From Paracoccus acridae (GTDB lineage Bacteria > Pseudomonadota > Alphaproteobacteria > Rhodobacterales > Rhodobacteraceae), in assembly GCF_014642735.1 (NCBI RefSeq), contig NZ_BMIV01000012.1, positions 1 to 64,000 of the forward strand: a stretch of DNA of 64,000 bases, in the 5' to 3' direction. The stretch's first letter is position 1, and every line of letters starts with the position of its first letter. Under the pieces are notes generated by a model. It did no database searches. It saw only the letters and a program-made list of their open reading frames with translations, and had not been told where the DNA came from. Shown here in pieces: positions 24,093 through 33,953 of this stretch. Position numbers and translations under genes: made by a program.

Positions 24093-25970
24093 TTACGGAA
24101 GTCCTGAGGCCCGTCGCTCCTCTTTGACCATCGGTGCCATCAGGACGGCTGCTTCGGCAGGCAAGGTCCAAGCGCCATCGATTTCGGGTTCAGGCGTGCC
24201 GCTGCCGCCATACGACGGGTCCTCGCTCGACCAAGCCAGCTGCCAGCGACATCCGAGGGGCGGCGCAAGAAGCGGTTCGGGAAGTGATGCCTTGTGCAGG
24301 TCACGCCCGAGGTTCACCAGCAGCAGCCGCACCTCGCGGCCCCGCCCGAAGCGGAGCAGGAACGACCCTTGCTCCAGTACAGCGCCGTCCAAGCCCTGCG
24401 CACCTTGCGCCGCAAGCACCAGATCGGTCCGGCGCAGGGCGAGAAGATCGCGATGAAGGGCCACGGCCTCGACGTGCTTGTCCCATTCGGCCCAGTTCAG
24501 CCGGCTGTTCACGAAGGTGTCGGGCTCGTCCGGCGGGGCCAGACGGTCTTGCATCTGCACGGTTGCCAGCGCGGGAAACTGCTTCAGGAACTCGGCCCGG
24601 CCATTGGCAATGGGGCCGCGCAATTCCTTTCCCATGTCGGCGAAGTAGAAGAAGGGCGTCGAGGCCGCGAATTCCTGACCTTGGAACAGCATGGGTGTGC
24701 CGGGCATCAGCAGCATCAGGCCGGTCAAGGCACGAAGCCGCGCCGGGCTTGTTCGCCGATCAATCCGCCGTCCGCTGCCGGTGTTGGCCACCTGATCATG
24801 GTTCTGCAGATAGGTGACAAAGGCTTCCGGTGGCTGGTTGAGTACGGGCTCACCCCGGCGTTTTCCTTGGTGGGCATAGTTCTGGCCCTGGTAAAGCCAG
24901 CCGTGCTTGGCGGCCGAGATGAATTCCTGCGCGGTGCCGCGATGATCGGAATAATAGGCCGGGTTGCGTCCCGTGGCCGCGACCATGGCAGAATGGTGGA
25001 AGTCATCGTTCCAAACTGCATCGATCCCCTGCCCGCCCTCTGCAGGATCGGCCAGCAGGGCCGCGTCCTGCGGTTCGTTCTCGGCCACGATAAGGCATTG
25101 GCGTGGGTGGGCAGCATCGCGCGCGGCCTGGACGATCTCGGCAATGACATGGGGTGTGCGGGCGCAGAAGATGCTTTGCGTGGCATCCAACCGCAGCCCG
25201 TCGAAGTGGAATTCGCGAATCCAGTAGGCGGCGTTCTGAATAAAGTATTCGCGCACCGGGGCGGCATCAGGGCCGTCGAAGTTGATCGCCTCGCCCCATT
25301 CGCATTCGTAGCGATCGGTGAAATAGCGCTGCGTGAAGGCTGGCAGCGGGTTTCCACGCGGCCCGATGTGGTTGTAGACCACGTCAAGGATCACGCCCAT
25401 GCCAAGCCTATGGGCGCGGTCAATGAAGCGGCGCAGGTCGTCGGGCCGCCCGTAAAGCCGCGTCGGCGCGAACAGGTTCACGCCGTCATAGCCCCAGCCG
25501 AAGCGGCCAAAGAAATCCGCCACCGGCATCATCTCGATCACGGTGATGCCAAGATCCGCCAGCCGGGGCAGATGCTCGGCCGCAGCCGCCCAGGTGCCTT
25601 CCGGCGTGAAGGTGCCGACATGCATCTCATAGACGACCTGCCCGCGCCTCGACAAGCCCAGCCAATCCGCATCCGTCCAGGGAAAGGCCGGGTCCGAGAC
25701 TTCGGACGGTCCCTCCGGCCCTTCGGGCTGGAAGCGCGAGGCGGGATCGGCCCATTGGCCGTCCTCATCATCCAACTGAAAGGCATAACGTGTTCCGGCC
25801 ACTACGCCGGGAACAAGGGCCGAGAAATAGCCGTTGCCTTCGGGTTCCAGGGCAACGGGTTCGTCAAGTAGGACCTTCACATGCCGCCGGTCGGGGGCCC
25901 AGACACGGAAAAAGGTTCCTTCCTCGGTCAGCGAGGCACCGATCGGCATGGGAAGGACAGACTTAAGCAT
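24093..25970 (-). CDS. treZ: Malto-oligosyltrehalose trehalohydrolase
   Basis: 625 residues. N-terminal CBM48-like domain (GTFFRVWAPDRRHVKVLLDE), then a GH13 barrel: GYDGVNLFAPTRLYGRPDDL, VILDVVYNHIGPRGNPL, FHFDGLRLDATQSI (nucleophile Asp), LIVAENEPQD (acid Glu) and YLQNHDQVANTGSGRR (third acidic residue). This combination is TreZ, which releases trehalose from maltooligosyl-trehalose. The partner TreY is not in the window. ATG 25970 (MLKSVLPMPIG) follows GGAG. A perfect EcfG consensus promoter lies 26 bases upstream, linking trehalose production to general stress. Confidence 0.9.
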   Translation of the reverse strand: MLKSVLPMPIGASLTEEGTFFRVWAPDRRHVKVLLDEPVALEPEGNGYFSALVPGVVAGTRYAFQLDDEDGQWADPASRFQPEGPEGPSEVSDPAFPWTDADWLGLSRRGQVVYEMHVGTFTPEGTWAAAAEHLPRLADLGITVIEMMPVADFFGRFGWGYDGVNLFAPTRLYGRPDDLRRFIDRAHRLGMGVILDVVYNHIGPRGNPLPAFTQRYFTDRYECEWGEAINFDGPDAAPVREYFIQNAAYWIREFHFDGLRLDATQSIFCARTPHVIAEIVQAARDAAHPRQCLIVAENEPQDAALLADPAEGGQGIDAVWNDDFHHSAMVAATGRNPAYYSDHRGTAQEFISAAKHGWLYQGQNYAHQGKRRGEPVLNQPPEAFVTYLQNHDQVANTGSGRRIDRRTSPARLRALTGLMLLMPGTPMLFQGQEFAASTPFFYFADMGKELRGPIANGRAEFLKQFPALATVQMQDRLAPPDEPDTFVNSRLNWAEWDKHVEAVALHRDLLALRRTDLVLAAQGAQGLDGAVLEQGSFLLRFGRGREVRLLLVNLGRDLHKASLPEPLLAPPLGCRWQLAWSSEDPSYGGSGTPEPEIDGAWTLPAEAAVLMAPMVKEERRASGLP

Positions 25971-25995
25971 GGGACGCTCCTGAAAGACCGTGATG

Positions 25996-26020
25996 AACGT
26001 CAGGGACGCAAGCTTGTTCC
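25996..26020 (-). promoter_or_regulatory. Perfect EcfG-type general stress promoter for treZ
   Basis: On the minus strand, GGAAC (26020-26016), exactly 16 bases, CGTT (25999-25996). This equals the consensus recognised by alphaproteobacterial EcfG sigma factors. It lies in the 62-base gap between treZ and the divergent GH13 gene. Confidence 0.75.
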
Positions 26021-26032
26021 GAAGGAGACAGG

Positions 26033-27682
26033 ATGACACGACGCACAGAATGGTGGATGAACCGCACCGCCTATCAAATCTATCCGCGCAGCTTTGCCGA
26101 TGCGAATGGCGACGGTGTGGGCGATATCCCAGGCATCATCGACCGGTTGCATCATCTGGCGGACCTAGGCATCGGGCTGATCTGGCTCTCGCCCGTTTAC
26201 CGCTCGCCCATGGCCGACAACGGCTATGACATCTCGGATTACCAGGACATCGCGCCGGAATACGGCACGCTTGCAGATTTCGACCGGCTGGTGGCCGAGG
26301 CTGATCGGCGCGACATCGGCATCATCATGGACCTGGTGGTAAACCACAGCTCCGACCGGCACCCCTGGTTTCTGGAGGCCAAGCAGGACCGCGCCTCGCC
26401 GTTCCACGACTTCTACTACTGGCGCGATCCTGCGCCGGACGGCGGCCCGCCTGACGACCGGAAGGCCTATTTCGGCGGCCCGGTCTGGACCTTCTATCCC
26501 GAGGTCGGCCGGTATGTCTTCAACCTGTTCTCGCCGCAGCAGCCGGATCTGAACTGGCAGAACCCCGCGCTGCGTCAGGCAGTCTATGATATGATGCGTT
26601 GGTGGCTGGATCGGGGCGTGCGTGGCTTCCGCATGGACGTGATCGACCTGATCGGCAAAGACATCGACCGCGACCTGATCACCGAAGGCCCATATCTGCA
26701 CGACTTCTTGCAAGAGATGCACCGTGAAGTCTTGGCAGGCCGCGATGTCGTCACCGTGGGTGAAAGCTGGAATGTCACAAAGGAAACAGCGCTGCTTTAC
26801 TGCGGGCGCGACAGAGGCGAACTCGACATGGTGTTCCAGTTCCAGCACATCGTCGCTGGCTGGGACAGGGTGCACGGCAAGTGGCGCCCGCATCCACTGG
26901 ACTTGGTGGCTTTCAAGAAGGTGTGGACTGACTGGCAGGAAGCGCTGGAGGTGGACGGCTGGAATTCACTGTTCCTGAACAACCACGACCTGCCGCGGTC
27001 TGTTTCGCGCTATGGCGATGCGGGCCAGTGGCGGGATCGGTCAGCCAAGGCGCTGGCCACGGCCATTCACTTGATGCGCGGCACGCCCTTCGTGTTCCAA
27101 GGCGAGGAGATCGGCATGACCAATGCGGGCTTCACTGAGATCACCCATTATCGCGACATCGAACTGATCAACATGCACCGCGAGATGCTGATGCAGGGTC
27201 TGCCCGAGCATCAGTTCCTTGAAGGCGCCGGGATCACCGCACGGGACAACGCGCGCACGCCGATGCAGTGGGACACAGGACCCGGCGCGGGCTTTACGAC
27301 GGGCGAGCCGTGGATTGCCGTCAACCCGAACAGCGCGGACATCAACGTCGCGGCACAACGCAACGACCCGAACTCAGTTCTCGCGCATTACCGCCACCTC
27401 GTTGCCTTGCGCAAGCAGCATGAGGTAATCGTCCAAGGCCGCTTCGTCTCCTGGCTGGAGGATCATCCACAGATCTGGGCCTATACCCGCGAGTGGAACA
27501 ACCAGCGGCTGTCGGTTTTGTGCAACATCTCGTCCGAGCCCGCCCGAACCGAGGTGCCCCCCGGCCTTGCCAGCAACGGCACATGCCTGATCTGCACGGC
27601 GCATCCACGTCACTCGGTGCCGGCCGGTCCCATCACGCTTGAGCCTTGGGAAGCGGTGGTCGTCCTGGGCAATCTTGGCTGA
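26033..27682 (+). CDS. GH13 alpha-glucosidase (oligo-1,6-glucosidase type)
   Basis: 549 residues. MNRTAYQIYPRSFADANGDG and GDIPGIIDRLHHLADLGIGL open the GH13 barrel. DLVVNHSSDRHPWF, RGFRMDVIDLIGKD (nucleophile Asp), VVTVGESWNVTK (acid Glu) and FLNNHDLPRSVSRYGD (third acidic residue) complete the active site. The pattern fits the oligo-1,6-glucosidase / alpha-glucosidase / trehalose-6-phosphate hydrolase subfamilies, which sequence alone does not separate. ATG 26033 follows AAGGAGACAGG. Divergent from treZ, it probably processes alpha-glucans or trehalose from the same pathway. No signal peptide, so cytoplasmic. Confidence 0.85.
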   Translation: MTRRTEWWMNRTAYQIYPRSFADANGDGVGDIPGIIDRLHHLADLGIGLIWLSPVYRSPMADNGYDISDYQDIAPEYGTLADFDRLVAEADRRDIGIIMDLVVNHSSDRHPWFLEAKQDRASPFHDFYYWRDPAPDGGPPDDRKAYFGGPVWTFYPEVGRYVFNLFSPQQPDLNWQNPALRQAVYDMMRWWLDRGVRGFRMDVIDLIGKDIDRDLITEGPYLHDFLQEMHREVLAGRDVVTVGESWNVTKETALLYCGRDRGELDMVFQFQHIVAGWDRVHGKWRPHPLDLVAFKKVWTDWQEALEVDGWNSLFLNNHDLPRSVSRYGDAGQWRDRSAKALATAIHLMRGTPFVFQGEEIGMTNAGFTEITHYRDIELINMHREMLMQGLPEHQFLEGAGITARDNARTPMQWDTGPGAGFTTGEPWIAVNPNSADINVAAQRNDPNSVLAHYRHLVALRKQHEVIVQGRFVSWLEDHPQIWAYTREWNNQRLSVLCNISSEPARTEVPPGLASNGTCLICTAHPRHSVPAGPITLEPWEAVVVLGNLG

Positions 27683-27692
27683 CAATCCAGCG

Positions 27693-28187
27693 ATGGTTCC
27701 CATGGAAGACACCGACATCCGCAACGAGAACATCAAGCGACTGACTGCCTTTCGTAACGAAATTCAGTTCGAAAGCCAGATGCTGTCGGGCAGGCTAGGC
27801 GCCTATTTGTCATCTCAATCCTTTCTGGTCATCGCCTATGCCTCAACCATGAATGCGGGATGGACCAAGCCGGGGATCTTCGTGCTGTTGGTCTCGCTGC
27901 CCCTGGCACTGCTGGGCTTCGTCCTGTCGCTGGATGCGCTGCGGTCCATTCGGACATCTTACGGGGTGATCCAGCGGTGGCACGACCGGCAGAACGCCCT
28001 GCTGGAACAGCACGGCGACCTGGCGGATTACTGGCCGACCGAACATGGAAAGGACGAGCCGCCGCGTGATCCGACGCTGAGCCGACGGTTCCACGAAGGG
28101 ACGTTGCTTGCCATCCATTCCCCCTGGATTTTCGGGATTGCCTGGATCTATCTGGCAGGCGTGGCAGTATGGCTGTATCTGCGCTGA
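27693..28187 (+). CDS. Two-helix inner-membrane protein
   Basis: 164 residues. A soluble N-terminal helix (ENIKRLTAFRNEIQFESQML) is followed by two hydrophobic segments (PGIFVLLVSLPLALLGFVLS and IFGIAWIYLAGVAVWLYLR) separated by a charged loop with an H/D/E-rich part (EHGKDEPPRDPTLSRRFHEG). Such RipA-like small membrane proteins are common but uncharacterised. ATG 27693 is 11 bases after the GH13 stop, so cotranscription is likely; ATG 27702 is an alternative start. Confidence 0.6.
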   Translation: MVPMEDTDIRNENIKRLTAFRNEIQFESQMLSGRLGAYLSSQSFLVIAYASTMNAGWTKPGIFVLLVSLPLALLGFVLSLDALRSIRTSYGVIQRWHDRQNALLEQHGDLADYWPTEHGKDEPPRDPTLSRRFHEGTLLAIHSPWIFGIAWIYLAGVAVWLYLR

Positions 28188-28223
28188 TAAGGGAATGGGC
28201 GCCGTGTGGCGCCCACCGTTGGT

Positions 28224-30293
28224 TCAGGCGGCATTCTGCCGTTCCCAGAAACGCAGGTTGCGACAAGCGGCGATGAAGCTTGCCGCATCCGACGCGGGCA
28301 GGAAGCCTCCATCCAGATCCTCCGGCAGGCCCGCCTTCATGAACAGCATTTTTGCCGCATCATTATAGGCGGCGAACTTGTAGTGGGCCCAGGTTGTCGC
28401 GGCGAAGTCGCGCGCCGCGGGCATAGCGGCCAGCATCTCCACTTGGTTCGCCGAGGGCAGGATCGCCACCGCGTCGAAGATAGCAGAGGGGGCGCCTTCG
28501 ACCATTTCGTCAAGCTCCAGCTCGGTGCCGTCGGACAGCGTCACGCTGCCGGCCAATGGACCGATGAACTGCACCATCGCGCCCTCGGCCTTGGCAGCAT
28601 CGACGATAGCCTTGACTGAAACCGCGTCTGCGCCTTCGGTCAGCAGCATGCCAATCTTGCGGCCCGCGAAACTGTCGGGACCGTTATTCAGGATCGACAG
28701 GGCCGGGCTCTCGGGCAGGTCGGTGCGCGGCGGGACGGCGGGCGTCGCGGGGGCAGGCATCTCCTTGATGCCCAGGCCTTGCGCCACCGCCTCTGCCAGA
28801 TCGTCATGGATGTTCAGTAGATGCGAGAGCATCCGCAGCCGGATGGCCTTGGTCTTGACCTTGGAGAGTTCGAAAGTCAGGGCATCCGCCATATGCTTTT
28901 GCTCGATGGCGGTCTGGCTGATATAGAACTGCCGGGCTTGCGAATAGTGATCCGCAAAAGTTTCGGAACGCACACGGGCCTTCTCTCCGCTGTATGACAC
29001 TGGCACTGCCCGGATGCCGCCTTGCGCCACCTCTCGCGGGCCGCCTTGCGCACCGCCCCAGCTGTTCGGTTCATAGTTCGCCCGGCCGCGCGGATTGTGC
29101 ATGGCCATGTGCCCGTCCTGCTGGAAGTGGTGGAACGGGCAGCGCGGCGCATTGATGGGAAGGTGGTTGAAGTTCGGGCTTCCGAGCCGCTTCAGCTGCG
29201 TGTCCAGATAGCTGAAGTTGCGGCCCTGCAGCAGCGGGTCTTCAGAGAAGTCGATGCCCGGCACGATGTTTCCGGTCTGAAAGGCCACCTGTTCGGTTTC
29301 CGCGAAGAAGTTGTCCGGCATCCGGTTCAGGACCATCCGGCCGATCGGGCGGACAGGGAGGATCTCTTCGGGAATGATCTTGGTGGCATCCAGAACGTCG
29401 AACTCGAACTGCTCGGCGAAGGCGTCATCGAAGACCTGCACACCCAGTTCCCATTCCGGGTAGTCACCGGACTGGATTGCGGTCCACAGGTCGCGTCGGT
29501 GGAAGTCGGGATCTGCGCCGTTGATCCGAAGCGCCTCGTCCCAGATCACCGATTGCATCCCCTGCTTCGGCTTCCAGTGGAACTTGACAAAGCGGGCCTC
29601 GCCCCGAGCATTCACAAAGCGGAAGGAATGGACCCCGAAGCCCTGCATGAAGCGAAAGGACCGCGGGATGGCGCGGTCCGACATGATCCACATGATCATG
29701 TGCATGGACTCTGGCATAAGCGAGATGAAGTCCCAGAAGTTGTCATGCGCTGTCTGGGCCTGAGGGAAGTCGCTGTCGGGTTCCTGCTTGGCGGCATGGA
29801 CGAGGTCGGGAAACTTGATCGCGTCCTGGATGAAGAACACCGGAATATTGTTGCCGACCAGATCCCAGTTCCCCTCGTTGGTATAGAACTTGACCGCAAA
29901 GCCGCGCACATCGCGCGCTAGGTCCATTGAGCCCTTGTTGCCCGCAACGGTCGAAAAGCGCACGAAGACCTCTGTTTTCTCACCCGCGCGCTGGAAGATG
30001 TCGGCTGACGTAATGTCGCTGAGGCTTTCATAGGTTTCAAAATACCCATGGGCGCCATAGCCGCGTGCATGGACGACCCGTTCCGGAATGCGTTCGTGAT
30101 CGAAGTGAAAGAGCTTCTCGCGGAAAGCTTGGTCCTCGATCAGGGTAGGACCGCGTCGTCCGATCCGAAGGCTGTTTTGATCGTCGGAAATAGGGGCACC
30201 AACCTGTGTCGTGAGCGGAGGCACGCTGCCTCCGGCCTGTTGGTGAAGTTCTCCGCCATTACCAGTTTGCGTCGTGTAGTCCTTGGCTGACAT
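28224..30293 (-). CDS. katE: Large-subunit (clade 2, KatE-like) catalase
   Basis: 689 residues, far longer than small-subunit catalases. The core contains [20 protein letters not shown] (active-site His), [39 protein letters not shown] (active-site Asn region) and the proximal haem ligand region near [20 protein letters not shown]. The last 150 residues ([20 protein letters not shown]...) form the flavodoxin/class-I amidotransferase-like extra domain of HPII-type enzymes. It removes hydrogen peroxide in the cytoplasm. ATG 30293 ([11 protein letters not shown]) is chosen; a near-consensus EcfG promoter lies upstream. Confidence 0.9.
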   Translation of the reverse strand: MSAKDYTTQTGNGGELHQQAGGSVPPLTTQVGAPISDDQNSLRIGRRGPTLIEDQAFREKLFHFDHERIPERVVHARGYGAHGYFETYESLSDITSADIFQRAGEKTEVFVRFSTVAGNKGSMDLARDVRGFAVKFYTNEGNWDLVGNNIPVFFIQDAIKFPDLVHAAKQEPDSDFPQAQTAHDNFWDFISLMPESMHMIMWIMSDRAIPRSFRFMQGFGVHSFRFVNARGEARFVKFHWKPKQGMQSVIWDEALRINGADPDFHRRDLWTAIQSGDYPEWELGVQVFDDAFAEQFEFDVLDATKIIPEEILPVRPIGRMVLNRMPDNFFAETEQVAFQTGNIVPGIDFSEDPLLQGRNFSYLDTQLKRLGSPNFNHLPINAPRCPFHHFQQDGHMAMHNPRGRANYEPNSWGGAQGGPREVAQGGIRAVPVSYSGEKARVRSETFADHYSQARQFYISQTAIEQKHMADALTFELSKVKTKAIRLRMLSHLLNIHDDLAEAVAQGLGIKEMPAPATPAVPPRTDLPESPALSILNNGPDSFAGRKIGMLLTEGADAVSVKAIVDAAKAEGAMVQFIGPLAGSVTLSDGTELELDEMVEGAPSAIFDAVAILPSANQVEMLAAMPAARDFAATTWAHYKFAAYNDAAKMLFMKAGLPEDLDGGFLPASDAASFIAACRNLRFWERQNAA

Positions 30294-30331
30294 CGTCTCA
30301 CTCGCTTGAATTCTCATATTCCGACTTCGGT

Positions 30332-30356
30332 AACGCCTCAAAAGCGGCATCGTTCT
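30332..30356 (-). promoter_or_regulatory. EcfG-like promoter for catalase
   Basis: On the minus strand, AGAAC (30356-30352), 16 bases, CGTT (30335-30332): one mismatch in the -35 box and a perfect -10 box, 39 bases upstream of the katE start. Confidence 0.55.
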
Positions 30357-30575
30357 TTAGATGCGGTGCTTTCTGGTCAACCGTCACGTTCTTGGCTGCA
30401 TGGAAGGCACCAGCGGAGCAGGCCGGACAGAGGTCCAACTGCACTGTTCCCCGGCTGCCTGAACCGGAAGCCTTTGCGGCCGCTGCGGCGGCATCCCGTG
30501 CAGGAAGCGATATCCGTTACGCTTCTTTGCGGTGCAAAGGGCAATCCTGCCGGGGCCGGCTTGGGGATCTCACCC

Positions 30576-30870
30576 ATCCATGTCCCGGCCAAAGCGGTGA
30601 CCGCCGCGATGCTGAGGGGAAGGGTCACAAGGATGAGCCGCCAGGTCACCTGCCAGCGGTGCAGTCCGAAGACCCGGTCTAGCTTCAGCCCCGCCCCATC
30701 AGGGCGATGATGACCACGAACTCGGTGAACCGTTCGGTGAATTCGGGATGGGCTAATGGCGATGGTTCAAGCCCCATGCCCGGCAGCGAGAAGATCGCCG
30801 CCCCGAGGCCGATGTAGACAATGGGCAGCGACAAGGGCAGCCGCTTCAGCGCCAGGGGCAACCAGGCGAC
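30576..30870 (-). pseudogene. Decayed partial copy of the CPA1 antiporter
   Basis: This stretch repeats bases 18686-18978, the N-terminal third of the antiporter gene, in the same orientation with scattered substitutions. A one-base deletion in a C run near 30695 shifts the frame, so AWLPLALKRLPLSLPIVYIG ... EFVVIIALMG and MTWRLILVTLPLSIAAVTAL now lie in different frames. Both ends stop abruptly (no start, no C-terminus). The surrounding 30294-31144 otherwise holds only the catalase promoter; I see no other gene. Confidence 0.85.
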
Positions 30871-31144
30871 CGCAAGGCTCCGGCAGCAGGGCAAGGGCGA
30901 CAAATCAACTTTGCCAGTTCGCGACAATTCTACTCTGCGCCTACAACTCTTCCGGCACCTAACGGGTGTTATGGAGCAGCCATACGAACTGTAAGAGATA
31001 CTGTCAGATCATCGACCTGATCAGTTACGATCATTCACAGTCCTGTAAGCAACCTTGTTGCACTGCTTACTCCGTGGGGCATGCAACTCTCATGCTACCA
31101 AAGTTGCCGCCATACGGGGAAGCTCTGCAAAGCCATTACTTTCC

Positions 31145-33040
31145 TCAAGACGCCTGTTCTCGCTGGTGCGACTTGGCCACGAAAGGCTGTCTCAGGCAGT
31201 TGGTATCTTGGGGAACGGAAGCAGGGCGGTCCGTCCGGTCTGCGCGTTCCTCTGCGGGTCCCTGGGTAGCGATCAGGTTATGTGCGGCGTTCACAAGTCC
31301 CACATGCGAAAACGCCTGCGGGAAGTTGCCCAGCTGCCGCTTCCCGCGCGGGTCGTACTCCTCGGCGAGCAGCCCCACATCGTTGCGCAGGGACAGCAGG
31401 CGCTCGAAAAGGGCCTCCGCTTCTTCCAGCCGCCCGATCATTGTCAGGGCGTCGACAAGCCAAAAGCTGCAGACGAGGAACGTGCCTTCCGCCCCCCTGA
31501 GGCCGTCAGGAGTGTCGTCCGGCCTATAGCGGAGAACCAGCCCGTCCTCCACCAGCTCCCGCTGGACCGCTTCCACCGTGGCGATGACGCGGGTATCTTC
31601 TGGCGGCAGGAACCCGACGGACGGGATGAGCAGCAGCGAGGCATCAAGGGCCTCTCCACCATAGTATTGAACGAAGCTGTTCTGTTTGGCACTCCAACCG
31701 TTGGAAAGGATATCGTCGCGGATCGTGTCGCGCAGTGTCCGCCAGCGGTCCACCGGGCCGGAAAGTCCGAAATCCTCCACCGCCTTGATGCCGCGGTCAT
31801 AGGCAACCCAGGCCATGAGACGCGAATGGGTGAAGTGCCGCCGTCCGCCCCGCACCTCCCAGATGCCTTCGTCAGGCTCGTTCCACTTTCCCTCGAGATC
31901 GGCAAGCAACAGCTTCTGGAAGCGCCAGCTTGCCTCGGATGGTTCAAGCATGAACTTCCGCCCGACATGAAGGGCGTCCATGAGTTCGCCATAAACATCG
32001 ATCTGCAATTGGTCGTAGGCCGCGTTGCCGACCCGCACGGGCTTTGAACCCTCGTATCCGGGCAGCCACGGCAGCTCGGTCTCGGTCAGCCGCCGCTCCC
32101 CCGCAAGCCCATACATGATCTGCAGCTGCTCCGGGTCGCCGGCGGCGGCGCGAAGCAGCCATTCCCGCCAGTCCCGGGCCTCGGACCTGTAGCCGGAACT
32201 CACCAGGGCCAGCAGCGTCAGCGTGGCATCGCGGATCCAGCAATACCGGTAATCCCAGTTGCGCTCGCCGCCGATCGTTTCCGGCAAGGATGTGGTCGCC
32301 GCCGCAACGATGCCGCCGGTCGGCTGAAACGTGAGTGCCTTGAGCGTGATGAGCGAGCGGGTGACAGCCTCGTGCCACGGGTGCTGTTTTTCGAGGGCAA
32401 AGGTGCAAGTGCCGGACCATTCCTGCCACCACCTTTCCGTCTCGTGCAACTGCGCCGCCGGGTCCCACCGGCGGGATGCCGGCAGATAGGACGGGTGCCA
32501 GCTCAGCGTGAAGGGCACCTCGGCGCCAGCTCCGATGCTGAAGGTTGCAACCGTGCGCATGTCCTTTCCTTGCAGGCCGACCGGAGTGGACAGTTCCACC
32601 GCATCCGGTCCTGCCACAGCGCGCAACCCATGATCGGTCCGGCGCACCCAGGGGGTGGTTCGGCCGTAATCGAACCGCAGCACCAGGTCCATGTCTATCT
32701 CGACCCGGCCCCGATCGCCGCGCACGATACGGACCAGATCGACATGGTCCTCGTCCTCGGCCAGCGGCATGAAGTCGATGATCGTCACCGCCCCTTCCGG
32801 TGTTTCGAAGCTGGTTTCCAGAATGGTCGTGCTCGGACGATAGCGGCGGCTCACATGCAGGATCTTGCCTGCCGGTGCGATCTTCCAGCGGCCATGTTCA
32901 CGTGTGCCAAGAAGGGCTGCAAAGCAGGCGTCCGAATCGAAGCGCGGAAGGCAAAGCCAGTCTATGGAGCCATCGCGCGCAACCAACGCACAGGACAACA
33001 TGTTGCCGATAAAACCATAATCCTCGATCGGACGGCTCAT
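31145..33040 (-). CDS. GH15 glucoamylase/trehalase-like enzyme
   Basis: 631 residues. N-terminal beta-sandwich (PIEDYGFIGNMLSCALVARD, GSIDWLCLPRFDSDACFAAL), then the (alpha/alpha)6 barrel with ERNWDYRYCWIRDATLTLLA (substrate and catalytic region) and LLAEEYDPRGKRQLGNFPQA (the second catalytic Glu). These are GH15 marks: exo-hydrolysis of alpha-glucans, or trehalase in some bacterial members. No signal peptide, so cytoplasmic. ATG 33040 lies 2 bases after the SDR stop, preceded by AGGA, so the two are one operon. The C-terminal 30 residues are polar and variable. Confidence 0.85.
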   Translation of the reverse strand: MSRPIEDYGFIGNMLSCALVARDGSIDWLCLPRFDSDACFAALLGTREHGRWKIAPAGKILHVSRRYRPSTTILETSFETPEGAVTIIDFMPLAEDEDHVDLVRIVRGDRGRVEIDMDLVLRFDYGRTTPWVRRTDHGLRAVAGPDAVELSTPVGLQGKDMRTVATFSIGAGAEVPFTLSWHPSYLPASRRWDPAAQLHETERWWQEWSGTCTFALEKQHPWHEAVTRSLITLKALTFQPTGGIVAAATTSLPETIGGERNWDYRYCWIRDATLTLLALVSSGYRSEARDWREWLLRAAAGDPEQLQIMYGLAGERRLTETELPWLPGYEGSKPVRVGNAAYDQLQIDVYGELMDALHVGRKFMLEPSEASWRFQKLLLADLEGKWNEPDEGIWEVRGGRRHFTHSRLMAWVAYDRGIKAVEDFGLSGPVDRWRTLRDTIRDDILSNGWSAKQNSFVQYYGGEALDASLLLIPSVGFLPPEDTRVIATVEAVQRELVEDGLVLRYRPDDTPDGLRGAEGTFLVCSFWLVDALTMIGRLEEAEALFERLLSLRNDVGLLAEEYDPRGKRQLGNFPQAFSHVGLVNAAHNLIATQGPAEERADRTDRPASVPQDTNCLRQPFVAKSHQREQAS

Positions 33041-33044
33041 GGGC

Positions 33045-33878
33045 TTATCCTGCGCCACGAAAGGCGGGGTAGAGCATCATGCCGCCATCCACCACAAGCG
33101 TGGTGCCCGTAACGTAGTCCGAAAGGTCCGACGCGAGAAAAAGCACTCCGTTCGCAATATCCTGCGGCTGGCCGATGCGCCCGTATGGGATCAGCTTGAG
33201 AAGTTCGTCCAGTGCCTCGGGTTCGTCCCAGGCAGCACGGTTGATGGCCGTCTGGGTCGCCCCCGGTGCAATGGCATTGACCCGGATACGATGGATCGCC
33301 AGCTCCTGTGCCAGGGACTGCATGAGCAGCATCACACCGCCCTTGGACGCAGCATAGTTGGCCTCCAACGCCCAGGGGATTTCTTGATGAACCGAACTCA
33401 TGCAGATGATCTTCCCCGTGGCCGACGAGACTTGAGGTTGCGGGCCGCGCCGCAGGAATTCGCGGACTGCGGCTCGGGCGCAAAGGAACTGGCCGTCAAG
33501 GTTGACCGCCATCACCTTGCGCCATTGTTCGAATGTCATGTCCTGAAAGGGCGCGCCGGATTGGATTCCGGCGTTGTTGACCAGGATGTGGACGGTTCCA
33601 AAGCGCCTGCAGACTTCGGCAAACATCGCCTCGACTTGATCGCCTTGACTGACATCTGCAGCAAAGGAAAAAGCCTGGTTGCCCTCGGCCTCCAGTTCCT
33701 TGACGAGTTCCCTTGCATCATCCTCATCGCCGGGAAGATGGTTGACAACAACGCGGCACCCGGCCTTGACCAAGGCCAGCGCGCAACCCCGTCCGATGCC
33801 GGAGGCTGCGCCAGTCACAATCGCAACCTGACCTGCCAGACCAAAGCCTTCGTAAGCCTTTGAAGCTGCTGTTTCCAA
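33045..33878 (-). CDS. Short-chain dehydrogenase (glucose 1-dehydrogenase type)
   Basis: 277 residues. Cofactor motif TGAASGIGRG, NNAG at about 90, catalytic Ser in ICMSSVHQEIPW, YAASKGG (Tyr/Lys pair) and DGGMMLYPAF at the end. The IPWALEANYAASKGGVMLLM stretch and length match glucose 1-dehydrogenases, but SDR substrates cannot be fixed by sequence. It is first in the operon with the GH15 gene; glucose released by GH15 would be a plausible substrate. A perfect EcfG promoter lies about 76 bases upstream. Confidence 0.85.
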   Translation of the reverse strand: METAASKAYEGFGLAGQVAIVTGAASGIGRGCALALVKAGCRVVVNHLPGDEDDARELVKELEAEGNQAFSFAADVSQGDQVEAMFAEVCRRFGTVHILVNNAGIQSGAPFQDMTFEQWRKVMAVNLDGQFLCARAAVREFLRRGPQPQVSSATGKIICMSSVHQEIPWALEANYAASKGGVMLLMQSLAQELAIHRIRVNAIAPGATQTAINRAAWDEPEALDELLKLIPYGRIGQPQDIANGVLFLASDLSDYVTGTTLVVDGGMMLYPAFRGAG

Positions 33879-33953
33879 GACATACTCCCGACTGTCGGAG
33901 ACTCACTTGCAACCCGAGTGGAGCGGGATCTGCGCCGTGCCAGTCATGGGGCG

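Noticed and set aside
24294..25871. Long frame antisense to treZ
   Set aside because: treZ has all catalytic motifs; the opposite frame has none and no ribosome site.
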